NCBI GenBank assembly: GCA_018825665.1
Contig: JAHJEG010000018.1
Location: forward strand, 21,832-85,831
Length of the DNA stretch: 64,000 nt
Origin: a bacterium
GTDB lineage: Bacteria > Campylobacterota > Campylobacteria > Campylobacterales > Sulfurimonadaceae
Direction of reading: 5' to 3'
A program made the translations under genes and the position numbers. Shown here piece after piece: positions 34,681-44,280 of the stretch (position 1 is its first letter; each line of letters opens with the position of its first letter). The notes beneath the pieces are model-generated. The model had not been told where the DNA came from. It saw nothing but the letters and a program-made list of their open reading frames with translations, and searched no databases.

Positions 34681-35595
34681 AAACTGCGGCTGCAAAAAAG
34701 GAATGATCTGTTTTTTACGGCTTAATACGCCCTCTAACCAGGCCTGATTATTTTTCAGTTCTATATTAAATGCTTTTTCCACTTTGCTCATATCATCACT
34801 CAGAGCCAAAAGTGTAGAGCCCTCTTTCATGATGTCGGTTAAAAGAATCAAAATAGTATGCAGACCATCCTCTTCTTTCATCAGTTTCATATCTTCGAAT
34901 AATTCGTCAATTCTGTTGTCAAGCACTGAAATATCTACCATTTCAAGCTGACCTACGCCGACTTTCGTGCCATTCATATCGAATGATTTGTAATCTCTGG
35001 TATTGAGATTTCTGGCACTTGCCCCCTCTACCGCAGATTTTGCTATAAACATCTCCATTGCAAGTTGTTTATAATCCTCTATTTCACATATTTTTGAGAG
35101 TTCTTTCACTGCTTTTGTATCTACTTTTGTGCATGTCGGTGATTTGAAAATAACCGTATCGCTTAAAATAGCGAGCATCATCATCCCTGCTATATCTTTT
35201 GGAATCTCAATCCCGTAATGGTCGTACATCTCTTTTACCACCGTGTTTGAGCAGCCGATAGGACGAATCCAGCACTCCAAAGGGGTATCCGTTGTCAAAT
35301 CGCCTAGTTTATGATGGTCTACGATGCCAAGGATTGTTGCTTCCATAATGTCTTTTGGAGCCTGAGCCTTGTCTGAAAAATCGATAAGATAAACTTTTTC
35401 ACCTGCTACGGAAGTTTTAAGTTCAGGCACCTTCCCGCCAAACTTGTTTAAAATAAATTCAGTTTCTGCCGAGATTTCACCCTGACGTGTAGGAATACAC
35501 TCTTCACCAAGTTGGTTTTTAAGATAAGAAAGAGATATTGCACCTATAATAGAATCGCTATCCGGGCTGGTGTGTCCAAAAACATATGTTGACAT
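34678..35595 (-). CDS. ppaC: Manganese-dependent inorganic pyrophosphatase (family II)
   Basis: Hydrolyses pyrophosphate. About 305 residues, the family norm. DHH motifs: GHTSPDSDS (H8, D12, D14), LIDFSD, and IVDHH (D93-H95) hold two Mn2+ ions, and LSRKKQ near the end binds pyrophosphate. There is no CBS insert. I chose ATG 35595, with AGG eight bases upstream; an ATG at 35622 overlaps a TATAAT-like -10 and is probably not used. Confidence 0.95.
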   Translation of the reverse strand: MSTYVFGHTSPDSDSIIGAISLSYLKNQLGEECIPTRQGEISAETEFILNKFGGKVPELKTSVAGEKVYLIDFSDKAQAPKDIMEATILGIVDHHKLGDLTTDTPLECWIRPIGCSNTVVKEMYDHYGIEIPKDIAGMMMLAILSDTVIFKSPTCTKVDTKAVKELSKICEIEDYKQLAMEMFIAKSAVEGASARNLNTRDYKSFDMNGTKVGVGQLEMVDISVLDNRIDELFEDMKLMKEEDGLHTILILLTDIMKEGSTLLALSDDMSKVEKAFNIELKNNQAWLEGVLSRKKQIIPFLQPQF

Positions 35596-35739
35596 AGTAG
35601 TAACCTTTAATTTTTTCGTCATTATACTAAAATAATTTTAGAAATTTTACAGATGCAAAACTTAATCAAAAAAATTATATATTTTCGTGCCAAAACAAAA
35701 TCATATGCAAACATGATATAATTTTTCAAGGACTAAAGA

Positions 35740-37128
35740 ATGAATATGGATATGACGAATTTAATCGTGTATTATGCTTTTATTATTATCGGAGAACTTC
35801 TGATTATCATGGTTCTTGGGCATATGCTCTATAAAAGGCGCACCCCTACAAGTATGATTGCTTGGCTTTTGCTTATGATTTTGCTTCCCTACTTCGCTAT
35901 TTTTCTGTATCTGATATTCGGTCTAAGAAAAAGGGAAAACAGATATAAAAAAGAGCATATCCGCCTAAAGAACCGCAATAAAAGTTATCATCCGAAGAAC
36001 CCCCTCAACGAAGTTTTGACAACCCACGGTATAGCTGATATAAGCCAAAATGAGCATTTCGAACTCTATACAGACTCACAAAGAGCCTATGAGCAGTTTA
36101 TGGACTGCATTGAAAATGCAAAAAAATTCATCTTTATCAGCACCTATATTTTTGTATACGACGATCTTACGAAAAATATTCTTGAGGCTCTAATAAAAAA
36201 AGCAAAAGAGGGAGTGGAAATCAAAATACTTATGGACTCACTTGGTTCTATAGGTTTATATCTTTTTGATTCCAAGTTGAAGCCGCTGGAGGAGGCTGGA
36301 GTTGAGATTAAGTTTTTTATGCCTATATTTGAAATGCCTTTTAGAAACTACATCAATCTTAGAAATCATAGAAAGATTTACATCTTTGACAATAAAAAAG
36401 TCCTTAGCGGCGGTATGAATCTCTCAAGTGAATATTTGGGAGCAAATGATGACCCCTCAAGATGGGAAGATATACTGTTTTTAGTCGAAGGTTCCTCTGC
36501 GGAACTGTTTTTTGAGATATTTGCTTCAGACTGGTTTTACGCTTCGCAGGAAAAGCTCAGTTTTGAAAAAGATACTGTTCTTAGCGATGGAGACACCTCT
36601 GTACAGATCGTGCCATCGGGACCCGACATGAGCAAAGACACTCTTTATGAGGCCCTGCTTTGTGCCATCTACAGCGCGAAGAAACGCATCTGGATCGTCA
36701 CGCCCTATTTCGTACCCGACACGTCTCTGGTGCAGGCTTTGCTCATCGCAAAAAACAAAGGTGTTGACGTGAGACTGATAACGCCAAAAGAATCGACCCA
36801 TCTTATCGTGGACATCACAAGAAGCTCCTATATGAGAGAATTAGAAGAGGTGGGCATAGAAGTAGCCCTTTACGATGCTTCGGTATTACACGCAAAAGCG
36901 ATACTCTTTGACAACACGAGTGCAATGCTTGGAAGCGTAAATATTGATAACAGAAGCCTGTTTTTGAATTATGAGGTCGCTACCTTCGTTTATTCGGGCA
37001 GAGTGATTAAAGAGATTGAACTATGGATGAACAAGCTGCGGCTGCATTCATCAACGGGTCTCAAACATCCCTCTGCTCCAAGAAGAATAGTAGAAAACTT
37101 TATGAGAATAATAGCTCCTCAATTATAA
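35740..37128 (+). CDS. cls: Cardiolipin synthase (phospholipase D family)
   Basis: Joins phosphatidylglycerol molecules to make cardiolipin at the inner membrane. 462 residues: two N-terminal membrane segments (YYAFIIIGELLIIMVLG, IAWLLLMILLPYFAIFLYL), then two HKD motifs, HRKIYIFD (about 210) and HAKAILFD (about 384), with GGMNLSSEY and GSVNIDNRS after them. AAGGAC precedes ATG 35740. An endonuclease/phosphatase-fold gene follows by 17 bases. Confidence 0.93.
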   Translation: MNMDMTNLIVYYAFIIIGELLIIMVLGHMLYKRRTPTSMIAWLLLMILLPYFAIFLYLIFGLRKRENRYKKEHIRLKNRNKSYHPKNPLNEVLTTHGIADISQNEHFELYTDSQRAYEQFMDCIENAKKFIFISTYIFVYDDLTKNILEALIKKAKEGVEIKILMDSLGSIGLYLFDSKLKPLEEAGVEIKFFMPIFEMPFRNYINLRNHRKIYIFDNKKVLSGGMNLSSEYLGANDDPSRWEDILFLVEGSSAELFFEIFASDWFYASQEKLSFEKDTVLSDGDTSVQIVPSGPDMSKDTLYEALLCAIYSAKKRIWIVTPYFVPDTSLVQALLIAKNKGVDVRLITPKESTHLIVDITRSSYMRELEEVGIEVALYDASVLHAKAILFDNTSAMLGSVNIDNRSLFLNYEVATFVYSGRVIKEIELWMNKLRLHSSTGLKHPSAPRRIVENFMRIIAPQL

Positions 37129-37145
37129 TTTAATACAAAGAGAAG

Positions 37146-37889
37146 ATGATGTTTTTACCAAATAAATGTATAAAATCTTTGAATCATCAGGATAAATACT
37201 GTGCGGAAAACTTTACACTGCTTTGCTGGAATGTCGCAAAACTCACATTGTCAAGTTCCTATAAAGAATATCTCAATACTCTTATCAAGGATGAAGATAT
37301 AGATATTTTACTTCTTCAAGAAGTTAAAAAAAACAGTGCAAAAAAATTGGACCTCCATGCATTTTCCTATATCCTCTCACCAAATATTCAAACAAAAAAA
37401 CATGTTTTCGGGGTTTTAAGCGCCTTTAAAATCTCCTGCGAGAATGAACTCTCACTTCTTACAAGAAAAAGAGAGTTCAGATATGCCACTCGCAAAGTAA
37501 CCTTGATTACAGAGCACAAATTGGCAGACGACAAACTCCTGCTCCTGGTAAACCTGCACGCTATAAACTTTGTAAAAAACAGTGATTTTTATCATGAGTT
37601 GCAAAGCATACAGTCGGTTCTTAGTTTTCACAAAGGGCCGATGATAGTTGCAGGTGATTTTAATACGTGGAATATAAAAAGAGTTGGGTTTTTAAAAGAG
37701 TTTACTCATAATCTATCGCTAAAAGAAGTTGGCTTTAGCGACCAAACAAATCTGAAAAAAGTTTTTTCCTATTGTCTGGACTATATTTTTTACAGAGACC
37801 TGGAGCTTGTGTACTCAAAAGTGATTGACAGCAAAAAGATCTCAGACCATAATCCGATTCTTGCGAACTTCAGAGTGATTAGTCAATAA
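37146..37889 (+). CDS. Endonuclease/exonuclease/phosphatase family protein
   Basis: 247 residues with all motifs of the EEP fold: LLCWNVAK, LLLQEVKK (metal glutamate), LVNLHAINF, VAGDFNTWN and SDHNPILA (catalytic D-H). There is no signal peptide. Substrate is open: DNA, RNA, or a phospholipid head group; location after cls hints at lipid work but is weak evidence. Its 3' end overlaps the convergent nitroreductase gene by 11 bases, so there is no terminator between them. Confidence 0.85.
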   Translation: MMFLPNKCIKSLNHQDKYCAENFTLLCWNVAKLTLSSSYKEYLNTLIKDEDIDILLLQEVKKNSAKKLDLHAFSYILSPNIQTKKHVFGVLSAFKISCENELSLLTRKREFRYATRKVTLITEHKLADDKLLLLVNLHAINFVKNSDFYHELQSIQSVLSFHKGPMIVAGDFNTWNIKRVGFLKEFTHNLSLKEVGFSDQTNLKKVFSYCLDYIFYRDLELVYSKVIDSKKISDHNPILANFRVISQ

Positions 37890-38505
37890 ATTCGACCACA
37901 TCCTCATAAGGCAGTCTCAGTTGTTGGGACTGTTCATTGATTCTATATCCGAAGGGCAAAAGCATAGATAGCTGATATTTTTTAATATCAATACCTAAAA
38001 TCTCTTCAACTTCCTTTTTGTTCAGTCCTTCTATAGGACAGGAATCTATCCCCAAAACTGCAGCCGCACTCATCATATTCGCAGCAGCGATATAGGTCTG
38101 TTTTGAAGTCCAGGCATAGATGTTTTCATCACTGCTCAAAACATCTTTGAGATGCTCCGCATACAGAGTGAGATAAAAGTCAAGCTTGTCTTGAGGCATA
38201 TTTCTTCTTTGAAACCTTTCTTTGGGTTTTGTGGATTCAGGTTTTACAGAATCTATTCCCGCCAAGATTACAACAAGATGGGAACAAGAAGTGATTTGAA
38301 TCTGGTTCCAGCAAGAAGGTCTCAGTTTTGCTTTGAGGTCCTCGTTTGTAACAACCAAAAACTTCCATGCTTCCATACCAAAAGATGAAGGTGATTTTCT
38401 GCCCGCCTCCAAGATAAATCTTATATCTTTGTCGGATATTTTCTTTGTCTCATCAAAAATCTTACACGCATGTCTAAAATCCATAGCCTGTTCAAAAGTA
38501 TTCAT
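37879..38505 (-). CDS. Nitroreductase family NAD(P)H-dependent oxidoreductase
   Basis: 208 residues of the FMN-binding nitroreductase fold: FRHACKIFDE (FMN phosphate arginine region), SPSSFGMEAWKFLVV, and AAANMMSAAAVLGIDSCPIEG. It resembles NfsB-type enzymes that reduce nitro compounds or quinones. Natural substrate unknown. It is probably monocistronic or followed from the small gene at 38532-38828. Confidence 0.88.
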   Translation of the reverse strand: MNTFEQAMDFRHACKIFDETKKISDKDIRFILEAGRKSPSSFGMEAWKFLVVTNEDLKAKLRPSCWNQIQITSCSHLVVILAGIDSVKPESTKPKERFQRRNMPQDKLDFYLTLYAEHLKDVLSSDENIYAWTSKQTYIAAANMMSAAAVLGIDSCPIEGLNKKEVEEILGIDIKKYQLSMLLPFGYRINEQSQQLRLPYEDVVEFID

Positions 38506-38531
38506 CTTAGCTTGTCCTCTGCCCTTGTATA

Positions 38532-38828
38532 TTAATCTGCAACTCTGTAGATTAACTGTCCTGCCAATTCCATATAAACGCTTTTTTTAAGTTCATGCAG
38601 TCTGTCTGGATCAGATAAACAAAATCTTTTTACGATTTTATCCAGATCTTCGTAATCGTGAGTCTCAGACAGCATCGCTTCCATAGCTGCAAGTCTCCCG
38701 ACGATACGGTCAAACTCATCCCTTCTTAAATCAACGCTCGTCTGGTCATGTATATCCCAGTATTTTGATTCCGGCGTTCCGTTGAAGATATCATCTTCAT
38801 CTTCAAAAAGTGCATCATATTTAGCCAT
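38532..38828 (-). CDS. Small acidic protein of unknown function (98 aa)
   Basis: Not recognised. Acidic N-terminus (DALFEDEDDIFNGTPESKYW), then amphipathic helices (DEFDRIVGRLAAMEAML, EDLDKIVKRFCL, RLHELKKSVYMELAGQL). Strong ribosome binding site AGGA before ATG 38828. No membrane segment or signal peptide. It precedes the nitroreductase gene by 26 bases and may be cotranscribed. The 38829-38942 gap has a small hairpin, AATTGT-TAATTG-ACAATT, near 38883, and otherwise nothing. Confidence 0.65.
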   Translation of the reverse strand: MAKYDALFEDEDDIFNGTPESKYWDIHDQTSVDLRRDEFDRIVGRLAAMEAMLSETHDYEDLDKIVKRFCLSDPDRLHELKKSVYMELAGQLIYRVAD

Positions 38829-38942
38829 TTGTAATCCTCATAAAAATTTTATTGAATAGTACCATCATTTTATACCAAATAATTGTTAATTGACAATTTA
38901 GAGTAAATTCTTTAAATATTATTTATAAAAGATACACTCTCT

Positions 38943-39818
38943 TTATGAATCGAATTTCGTGCGATAGGCACAGTGGCGGCATAATTCCTCCACAACACGA
39001 TTGTTCTTAAAACCCTCGATGATATTTTGTGAACGGGGTGTATCGAGAATCTTTCCTATCTTCTCATCTTTGACATTTCCAAGGTTTATCTTTGCCTCAT
39101 AATCAAAACAACATGGAACAAGCCTGCCGTCACTGAGTATTGCCATCTGAGAACTCAGTCCGTGGCAGTAGCCCGTATCGCTTACAAAAGGGGCATCGAG
39201 CGAGGGCCATTCAAAAAGAGAATCAAAGTTAAAAAGCACTTTTGAAAGGACTCTCAAGCCTGTGTTTTGGTTCTCGTAGGTATCGGGCTGTTTTTCCCCC
39301 AGCTTTTCAAACATTATCCGCATCACTTCGCGGTTGTATTCTTGATGCGAATCGTCATCTTCTTTATTCCACAGCCTGTAGTTTATAAAAGATTTCGTAT
39401 TTAAAGTACGAAAAGCAAGTGTAAACTCCGCTATTGCCGCAAGGTAGGTCTCAAGAGAGACAGGCAGAGTATTTCCGCGGTAACTGTTGAGCGAAAAATT
39501 GATCTGTTTTATGGCAGGATGGTTCAGGATTTCCACATGCCGGGCTTTGAGGTAATATCCCGCGGTCGTTATATGTACGTTCAAGCCGGCTTCATGGCTG
39601 ATATCCAAATACTCTCTTATATTCTCAAGCAAAAGAGGATCGCCTACGACATGGTAGGCGATATCCTTTGTAAAAGCTTTTACTTCCCTGTTTATCTTGG
39701 CAAAGAGTTCTTTGTCCATCGTTGATAATGTTCTGCTCGAAGATGGGCAAAAATCACAGGAAAGCCCACATTTAGATGTAAGTTCGATGTAGACTTTTTG
39801 CATCATTTTTCTTGCCAT
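38943..39818 (-). CDS. Radical SAM/SPASM domain protein
   Basis: 291 residues. The radical SAM cluster motif is CGLSCDFC (C17, C21, C24). A C-terminal SPASM region has CHGLSSQM, VPCCFDYE and LCRHCAYR, able to hold a second [4Fe-4S] cluster. SPASM proteins often modify peptides, but no precursor peptide is visible nearby; other members are tRNA or protein modifiers. It lies three bases after uvrA. An exact 11-mer (39531-39541) encodes RHVEI. Confidence 0.82.
   Translation of the reverse strand: MARKMMQKVYIELTSKCGLSCDFCPSSSRTLSTMDKELFAKINREVKAFTKDIAYHVVGDPLLLENIREYLDISHEAGLNVHITTAGYYLKARHVEILNHPAIKQINFSLNSYRGNTLPVSLETYLAAIAEFTLAFRTLNTKSFINYRLWNKEDDDSHQEYNREVMRIMFEKLGEKQPDTYENQNTGLRVLSKVLFNFDSLFEWPSLDAPFVSDTGYCHGLSSQMAILSDGRLVPCCFDYEAKINLGNVKDEKIGKILDTPRSQNIIEGFKNNRVVEELCRHCAYRTKFDS
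39531..39541 (-). repeat. Dispersed 11-mer, exact copy
   Basis: TTCCACATGCC on the plus strand inside the radical SAM gene. Confidence 0.8.
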
Positions 39819-39821
39819 ACA

Positions 39822-42653
39822 TCAGTCTTTGTGCAAAGCTAACTCTTTTTTCAGATATTCACCGGTATAAGAACCCGTTTTCTCATACGTGTCAGCCAGC
39901 TCTTCAGGTGAACCCTCCGCTATGATAAGTCCGCCTCCGCTTCCCCCTTCGGGTCCCATATCTATAATATAGTCGGCGTTTTTAATCATATCGAGGTTAT
40001 GTTCGATGATGAGCACACTGTTTCCAAGTTCCACAAACTGATGAAGCACGCTTGTCAGTCTGTCAACATCCGCAAAATGAAGTCCCGTTGTAGGCTCATC
40101 CAAAATATACAGAGTCTGCCCCGTATCTTTACGGCTCAATTCTTTACTGAGTTTAATCCTCTGCGCTTCACCGCCTGAGAGCGTGACGGCATTTTGTCCC
40201 AGAGTAATATATCCAAGCCCTACATCCACAAGTGTTTTCATCTTTTGATGTATTTTAGGAATTGGGTTGAAAAACTCATAGGCTTCATCCACGCTCATCT
40301 TTAAGACATCCGATATTGTTTTGCCCTTGTAAAAGACTTCCAAAGTCTGCTGGTTGTATCTTGTTCCGCGGCAGGTGTCACACTTGACCATAATATCGGG
40401 CAAAAAGTGCATCTCAATTTTGATCTCCCCTTCCCCCTGACACTTCTCACATCTTCCGCCCTTTACATTAAAGCTGAATCTCGAACTTGTATATCCGCGG
40501 ATTTGTGATTCTTTTGTTTGGGAGAATAAGTTTCTTATCTCATCCATCACACCCGTATATGTAGCAGGATTCGACCTTGGCGTTCTTCCGATAGGGCTTT
40601 GGTCAAGATAAATCACCTTGTCCACATGCTCAAGCCCTGTTATCTCCACTCCGGCAACCTTGTTCACTTTTCTGGCATGATTTAAAAGCTCTCTTGCAGT
40701 CGGCAAAAGTGTTTGAAGCATAAGGGAGCTTTTTCCGCTTCCGCTTACCCCTGTGATACATACAAAGTTATTCAGGGGAATCTTCGCACTTAGATTGTTT
40801 ATATTGTTTAAGGTCACATTCTTTATCTCTATATACTTATTTTGCGGACGTCTGTAAAAATACTCTATCTTTTTTCTGCCATAAAGATAGTCTGCCGTAA
40901 GCGTCTTTGCTTTTTTGAGTTTATCCAAAGTGCCGCTAAAGACAACTTCCCCGCCAAATTTCCCCGCTCCGCTGCCGATGTCGACAATAAAGTCGGCATT
41001 TTCTATAGTCTCTTTATCATGCTCCACAACAATAACGCTGTTGCCTTTTTCCTGCAAGCTTCTGAGCGTGCGTATCAGTTTTAAGGTATCTCTTTCATGA
41101 AGCCCGATGCTTGGTTCATCCAGAACATACATAACGCCCGTCAGTCCGCTGCCTATCTGGGAAGCTATACGAATCCTTTGCGCTTCACCTCCGCTGATGG
41201 TTCTTGCGTCTCTTCCAAGAGTGATATAACCGAGTCCGACATCAAACAAGAAATATAATCTCTCGCGTATCTCATTTAAAATAGGTGCGGAGACCTGTGT
41301 GCTTTGGGCTGTAAAGTACATGAAGTTCTCTTTGTCGCTAAACCACTCATAGGTTTTGGCAATAGGCATATCCAAAAGTTCCGCTATCCCTTTGCCTCCA
41401 ACCTTTACAGCCAGAGATTCCCGTTTTAGTCTGTGTGAATTACATACGTTACAGACTTTTTCGCTCATATAGTCCGCCAGCTCTTTTTCATCTTTGAACA
41501 TATCGTACGCAATTCTTACTATCCCAGGCCACACTCTTTTTACCGTGTGGTTTTTCCATACAAAAGGCACCTCTTCTATGCCTCCGTGAAGTATGGCTTT
41601 TTTCTGATGCTCCGGAAGTTCAGAGTAAGGTATACCTATATCTATCTTGTTTGCTGCACAAAAGCCTTTCAAAAATGTGAAGTAATACCCTTTGTTGAAG
41701 CCGTACACTATTTTGATAGCCCCTTTTTCAACACTTAAATCAGAATCTATGATCTTCTCATGATCCAGCGCATATCTAAGTCCCAGACCATCACATTCGC
41801 TACATGCGCCCTTGGGTGAATTAAACGAAAAAGAGAGAGGTTCAAGGGGTTCAAAACTTATCTTGCAGTCAAAACATGCATTATGCTCCGAGTAATGGAT
41901 ACTTGACTTGCTCAAGCCAAGCTCTTCATGATTTAAGATATCTATTTCAAGTTCACCGTAACTTTCCTGCAGCGCTTTTTCCACATCCGCCGCTATACGT
42001 TCCTTATTTTCCTCTTTTACGACCACTCTGTCGATTACGACTTTGATAGTATGTTTTTTCGTCTTGCTAAGTTCTATCTCCTCATCCAGACGAACCATAA
42101 CACCGTCAATCATGGCTCTTACATAGCCTTTATGCACAAGAGATTCAAGCATGTCGGCATAAGAACCTTTTTTTTCATTGACAAGAGGAGCTAAAAGTAC
42201 AAGCTTTGCCCCTTCAGGGAGCTTTGCCACCTCACCGATAATGTCTGCCGCACTCATCTGTGAGATCACTTTTGAGCATTTATGGCAATGCTGCACACCC
42301 ACCCTTGCAAATAATAGTCTGAAATAGTCGTATATCTCGGTAATCGTTCATACTGTTGAGCGCGGATTTTTAGAGGTTGTCTTTTGGTCTATCGCAATTG
42401 CCGGAGTAAGCCCTTCTATTTTATCCACGTCAGGTTTTCCTACACGGTCCAAAAACTGTCTCGCATAAGAAGACAGAGATTCCATGTAACGTCTTTGTCC
42501 CTCCGCGTAGAGCGTATCAAAAGCCAATGTCGATTTTCCGCTCCCACTGAGTCCCGTAAAAACTACAAGCTCATTTTTTGGAATCTCCAGTGATATATTT
42601 TTTAAATTATTTTCTCTCGCACCCGTAATCTTTATAAAATCTTTTTTTCTCAT
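39822..42653 (-). pseudogene. uvrA: Excinuclease ABC subunit A, interrupted by one in-frame TGA
   Basis: DNA-damage recognition ATPase of nucleotide excision repair. Read through, the frame is 943 codons, the normal UvrA length. It is broken by TGA at 42348-42350 (codon 102), between NPRSTV and TITEIYDYFRLLFARVGVQHC; UvrA proteins have glycine there (STVGT), so a GGA to TGA change explains it. No frameshift is involved. The 101-residue upstream piece holds the first Walker A (GLSGSGKS). The rest could restart at GTG 42302 and holds both zinc modules (CFDCKIS..CSECDG, CEKCQG..CDTCRG), the second Walker A (GVSGSGKSS) and both signatures, but could not work alone. Error in the sequence, recent inactivation and readthrough are all possible. 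Confidence 0.85.
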
Positions 42654-42663
42654 TTAACACCTT

Positions 42664-43395
42664 CTAAAAAAATATTCTTTGAACTAAGTATGTCACAACT
42701 ATAAAATAAAAAGTGACTAATAATCTTCTTTGCAACACTGCACCGACGGAATCTTTTAACATAATTCCGATATAAACACCCATAAGCGATGCCGAACCTA
42801 TTACAATACCGCTCTCAAAATCCACATGCCCGAGCGATGCGTGGGAAATAAAACCGGCTATGGATGAAAATACGACAAAAAACAAACCCGCAGATATGGC
42901 TTTTTTAAGCGGTACATGTAAAAACCCAACGAGTATAGGCACCAGTATTATACTGCCCCCTACACCGATAGTCATACTTACGGCGCCTAAAATAAAGCCT
43001 ATAGTAAATAAAACAGCTTTATTTACCTCTCTTTGCTCTTTGTGTTCATGCGTCCTGACAAAAAGTCTTACAAGAGCAAAAATCGCAAATCCCAAAAAGA
43101 CCGATTCCAAAAGTCTGTCTTCAACATTCGAGGCGATAGAACCGCTAAGAAGAGCACCTATAAAACCGCCGATGCCGATGACCAAAACCATCGGTACGTC
43201 CAATGTGCCTTTTTTATTGTTGATATAACTTCCAAACACCGAACTAAAGACCATTTGTACTACAGAGATTCCTATTGCCGCCTTTGTTTCAAAACCAAGC
43301 ATCAGTAAAAGCGGGACCAAAATAGTACCCCCGCCTATCCCGAAAAAACCGGATAACAAACCAACACTTATGCCAAGAAGAATCAATTCAACCAT
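42664..43395 (-). CDS. TauE/SafE family permease (sulfite/sulfonate-type exporter)
   Basis: 243 residues with about eight membrane segments in two similar halves, each with a glycine-rich motif: SGFFGIGGGTILVPLLLM and VSMTIGVGGSIILVPILVG. The family exports sulfite, sulfoacetate or related anions, or takes up organosulfur acids; the substrate is not known. In a sulfur-oxidising lineage sulfite is a fair guess. A one-mismatch 11-mer (42820-42830) encodes GHVDF. It starts ten bases upstream of uvrA. Confidence 0.85.
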   Translation of the reverse strand: MVELILLGISVGLLSGFFGIGGGTILVPLLLMLGFETKAAIGISVVQMVFSSVFGSYINNKKGTLDVPMVLVIGIGGFIGALLSGSIASNVEDRLLESVFLGFAIFALVRLFVRTHEHKEQREVNKAVLFTIGFILGAVSMTIGVGGSIILVPILVGFLHVPLKKAISAGLFFVVFSSIAGFISHASLGHVDFESGIVIGSASLMGVYIGIMLKDSVGAVLQRRLLVTFYFIVVTYLVQRIFF

Positions 43396-43420
43396 TAAAA
43401 ACCATTTCTATTTTTCGCGG

Positions 43421-43496
43421 ATTATACTCCAATAAGACTTTATACTAGTTGTATAAATCCAGTTTAATTTTGCTTTGATATTTTATAAAGTATAAT
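43421..43496. promoter_or_regulatory. Divergent promoters with a central palindrome
   Basis: TATAAT for the TauE gene is on the minus strand at 43421-43426, and TATAAT for the cheX-fliN operon on the plus strand at 43491-43496. Between them TTTATAC-TAGTT-GTATAAA (43439-43457) is a perfect 7-bp palindrome that could be an operator. No sigma-54 or sigma-28 promoter is evident before cheX. Confidence 0.45.
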
Positions 43497-43520
43497 CGTC
43501 CATTAACTAAAGGTCTAAAA

Positions 43521-43949
43521 ATGCTAAACACTATTGCCCGGGCATCAGAAAATTTTTGTATCCATCAAATCCGCGTACCGCATGAGCTAAGCGATGGTAT
43601 TCATCAAAAGAGAACGCTTATTGCTTATATAGATATAGATGCAGATAACGGGAGCAGGCATAGAGTTTATATTGCTTTTGAACCGGATTTTATTCAAAGA
43701 GTCTCCAAGCTTTTTTTGGAAGAAGACGAAAGTGATGAAGAAACCTTGATTGACATGGCTTTGGAAACTGTGAATCTCATTGTGGGAAGTGCCAAGGTGA
43801 TTGCTGAAGAGGCAAATACGAATACATATACAATCAATACGCCCCATTTTTCAAAGATAGACAGATTTGATTTTGAGTATGACCAAGCAAAAATAATCAA
43901 AGTCGAAAATGACGAGATGATTATCGCAATCAAGGAATTAAATGGCTAA
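43521..43949 (+). CDS. cheX: CheX-like chemotaxis protein (putative CheY-P phosphatase)
   Basis: 142 residues matching CheX/CheC-type fold. The catalytic E..N pair is E82/N85 in MALETVNLIVGSAK. One such E-N motif means a CheX-type single active site. It probably removes phosphate from CheY near the motor. It overlaps fliN by eight bases, which places a CheY-P phosphatase in the motor-switch operon; in other phyla this job is done by FliY (a CheC-FliN fusion), so the split pair makes sense. AAAGG precedes ATG 43521. Confidence 0.75.
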   Translation: MLNTIARASENFCIHQIRVPHELSDGIHQKRTLIAYIDIDADNGSRHRVYIAFEPDFIQRVSKLFLEEDESDEETLIDMALETVNLIVGSAKVIAEEANTNTYTINTPHFSKIDRFDFEYDQAKIIKVENDEMIIAIKELNG

Positions 43950-44280
43950 GAGAAAACACCATTACGGAGAAAAAGAACTCCCTTTTGACGCAGACAAAGA
44001 ATTATCATGGATGAACTATTCCGGTCTTTTGGATATGGAGATAGAATTCGTATCTGATTTAGGGGAGACAACATTATCCATTGATGAGATACTGCATCTG
44101 AAAAAAGGTTCCATTATAGACCTTAAAAAGCCTGCGGGCGAGAGTGTTGAAGCTTATGTGAATGGCCGTATACTGGGCAAAGGAGAGGTGATGGTATATG
44201 AAAAGAACCTTGCCATCCGCATCAATGAAGTGCTTGATTCAAGTGCTGTTTTATACCACCTTTCAAAAGAGAGATTATGA
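43942..44280 (+). CDS. fliN: Flagellar motor switch protein FliN
   Basis: Part of the C-ring that sets rotation direction and loads export substrates. 112 residues: a charged N-terminus and a C-terminal SpoA (surface presentation of antigens) domain, LDMEIEFVSDLGETTLSIDEILHLKKGSIIDL, then VNGRILGKGEVMVYEKNLAIRI. The longer FliY is not in the window. Overlaps cheX by eight and the fliO-like gene by four bases, indicating tight coupling. Confidence 0.92.
   Translation: MAKRKHHYGEKELPFDADKELSWMNYSGLLDMEIEFVSDLGETTLSIDEILHLKKGSIIDLKKPAGESVEAYVNGRILGKGEVMVYEKNLAIRINEVLDSSAVLYHLSKERL

Noticed and set aside
42348..42350. TGA read as glycine (genetic code 25) to keep uvrA intact
   Set aside because: TGA ends several other genes in the window at proper family lengths (for example tmk and flgA), so code change is not supported.
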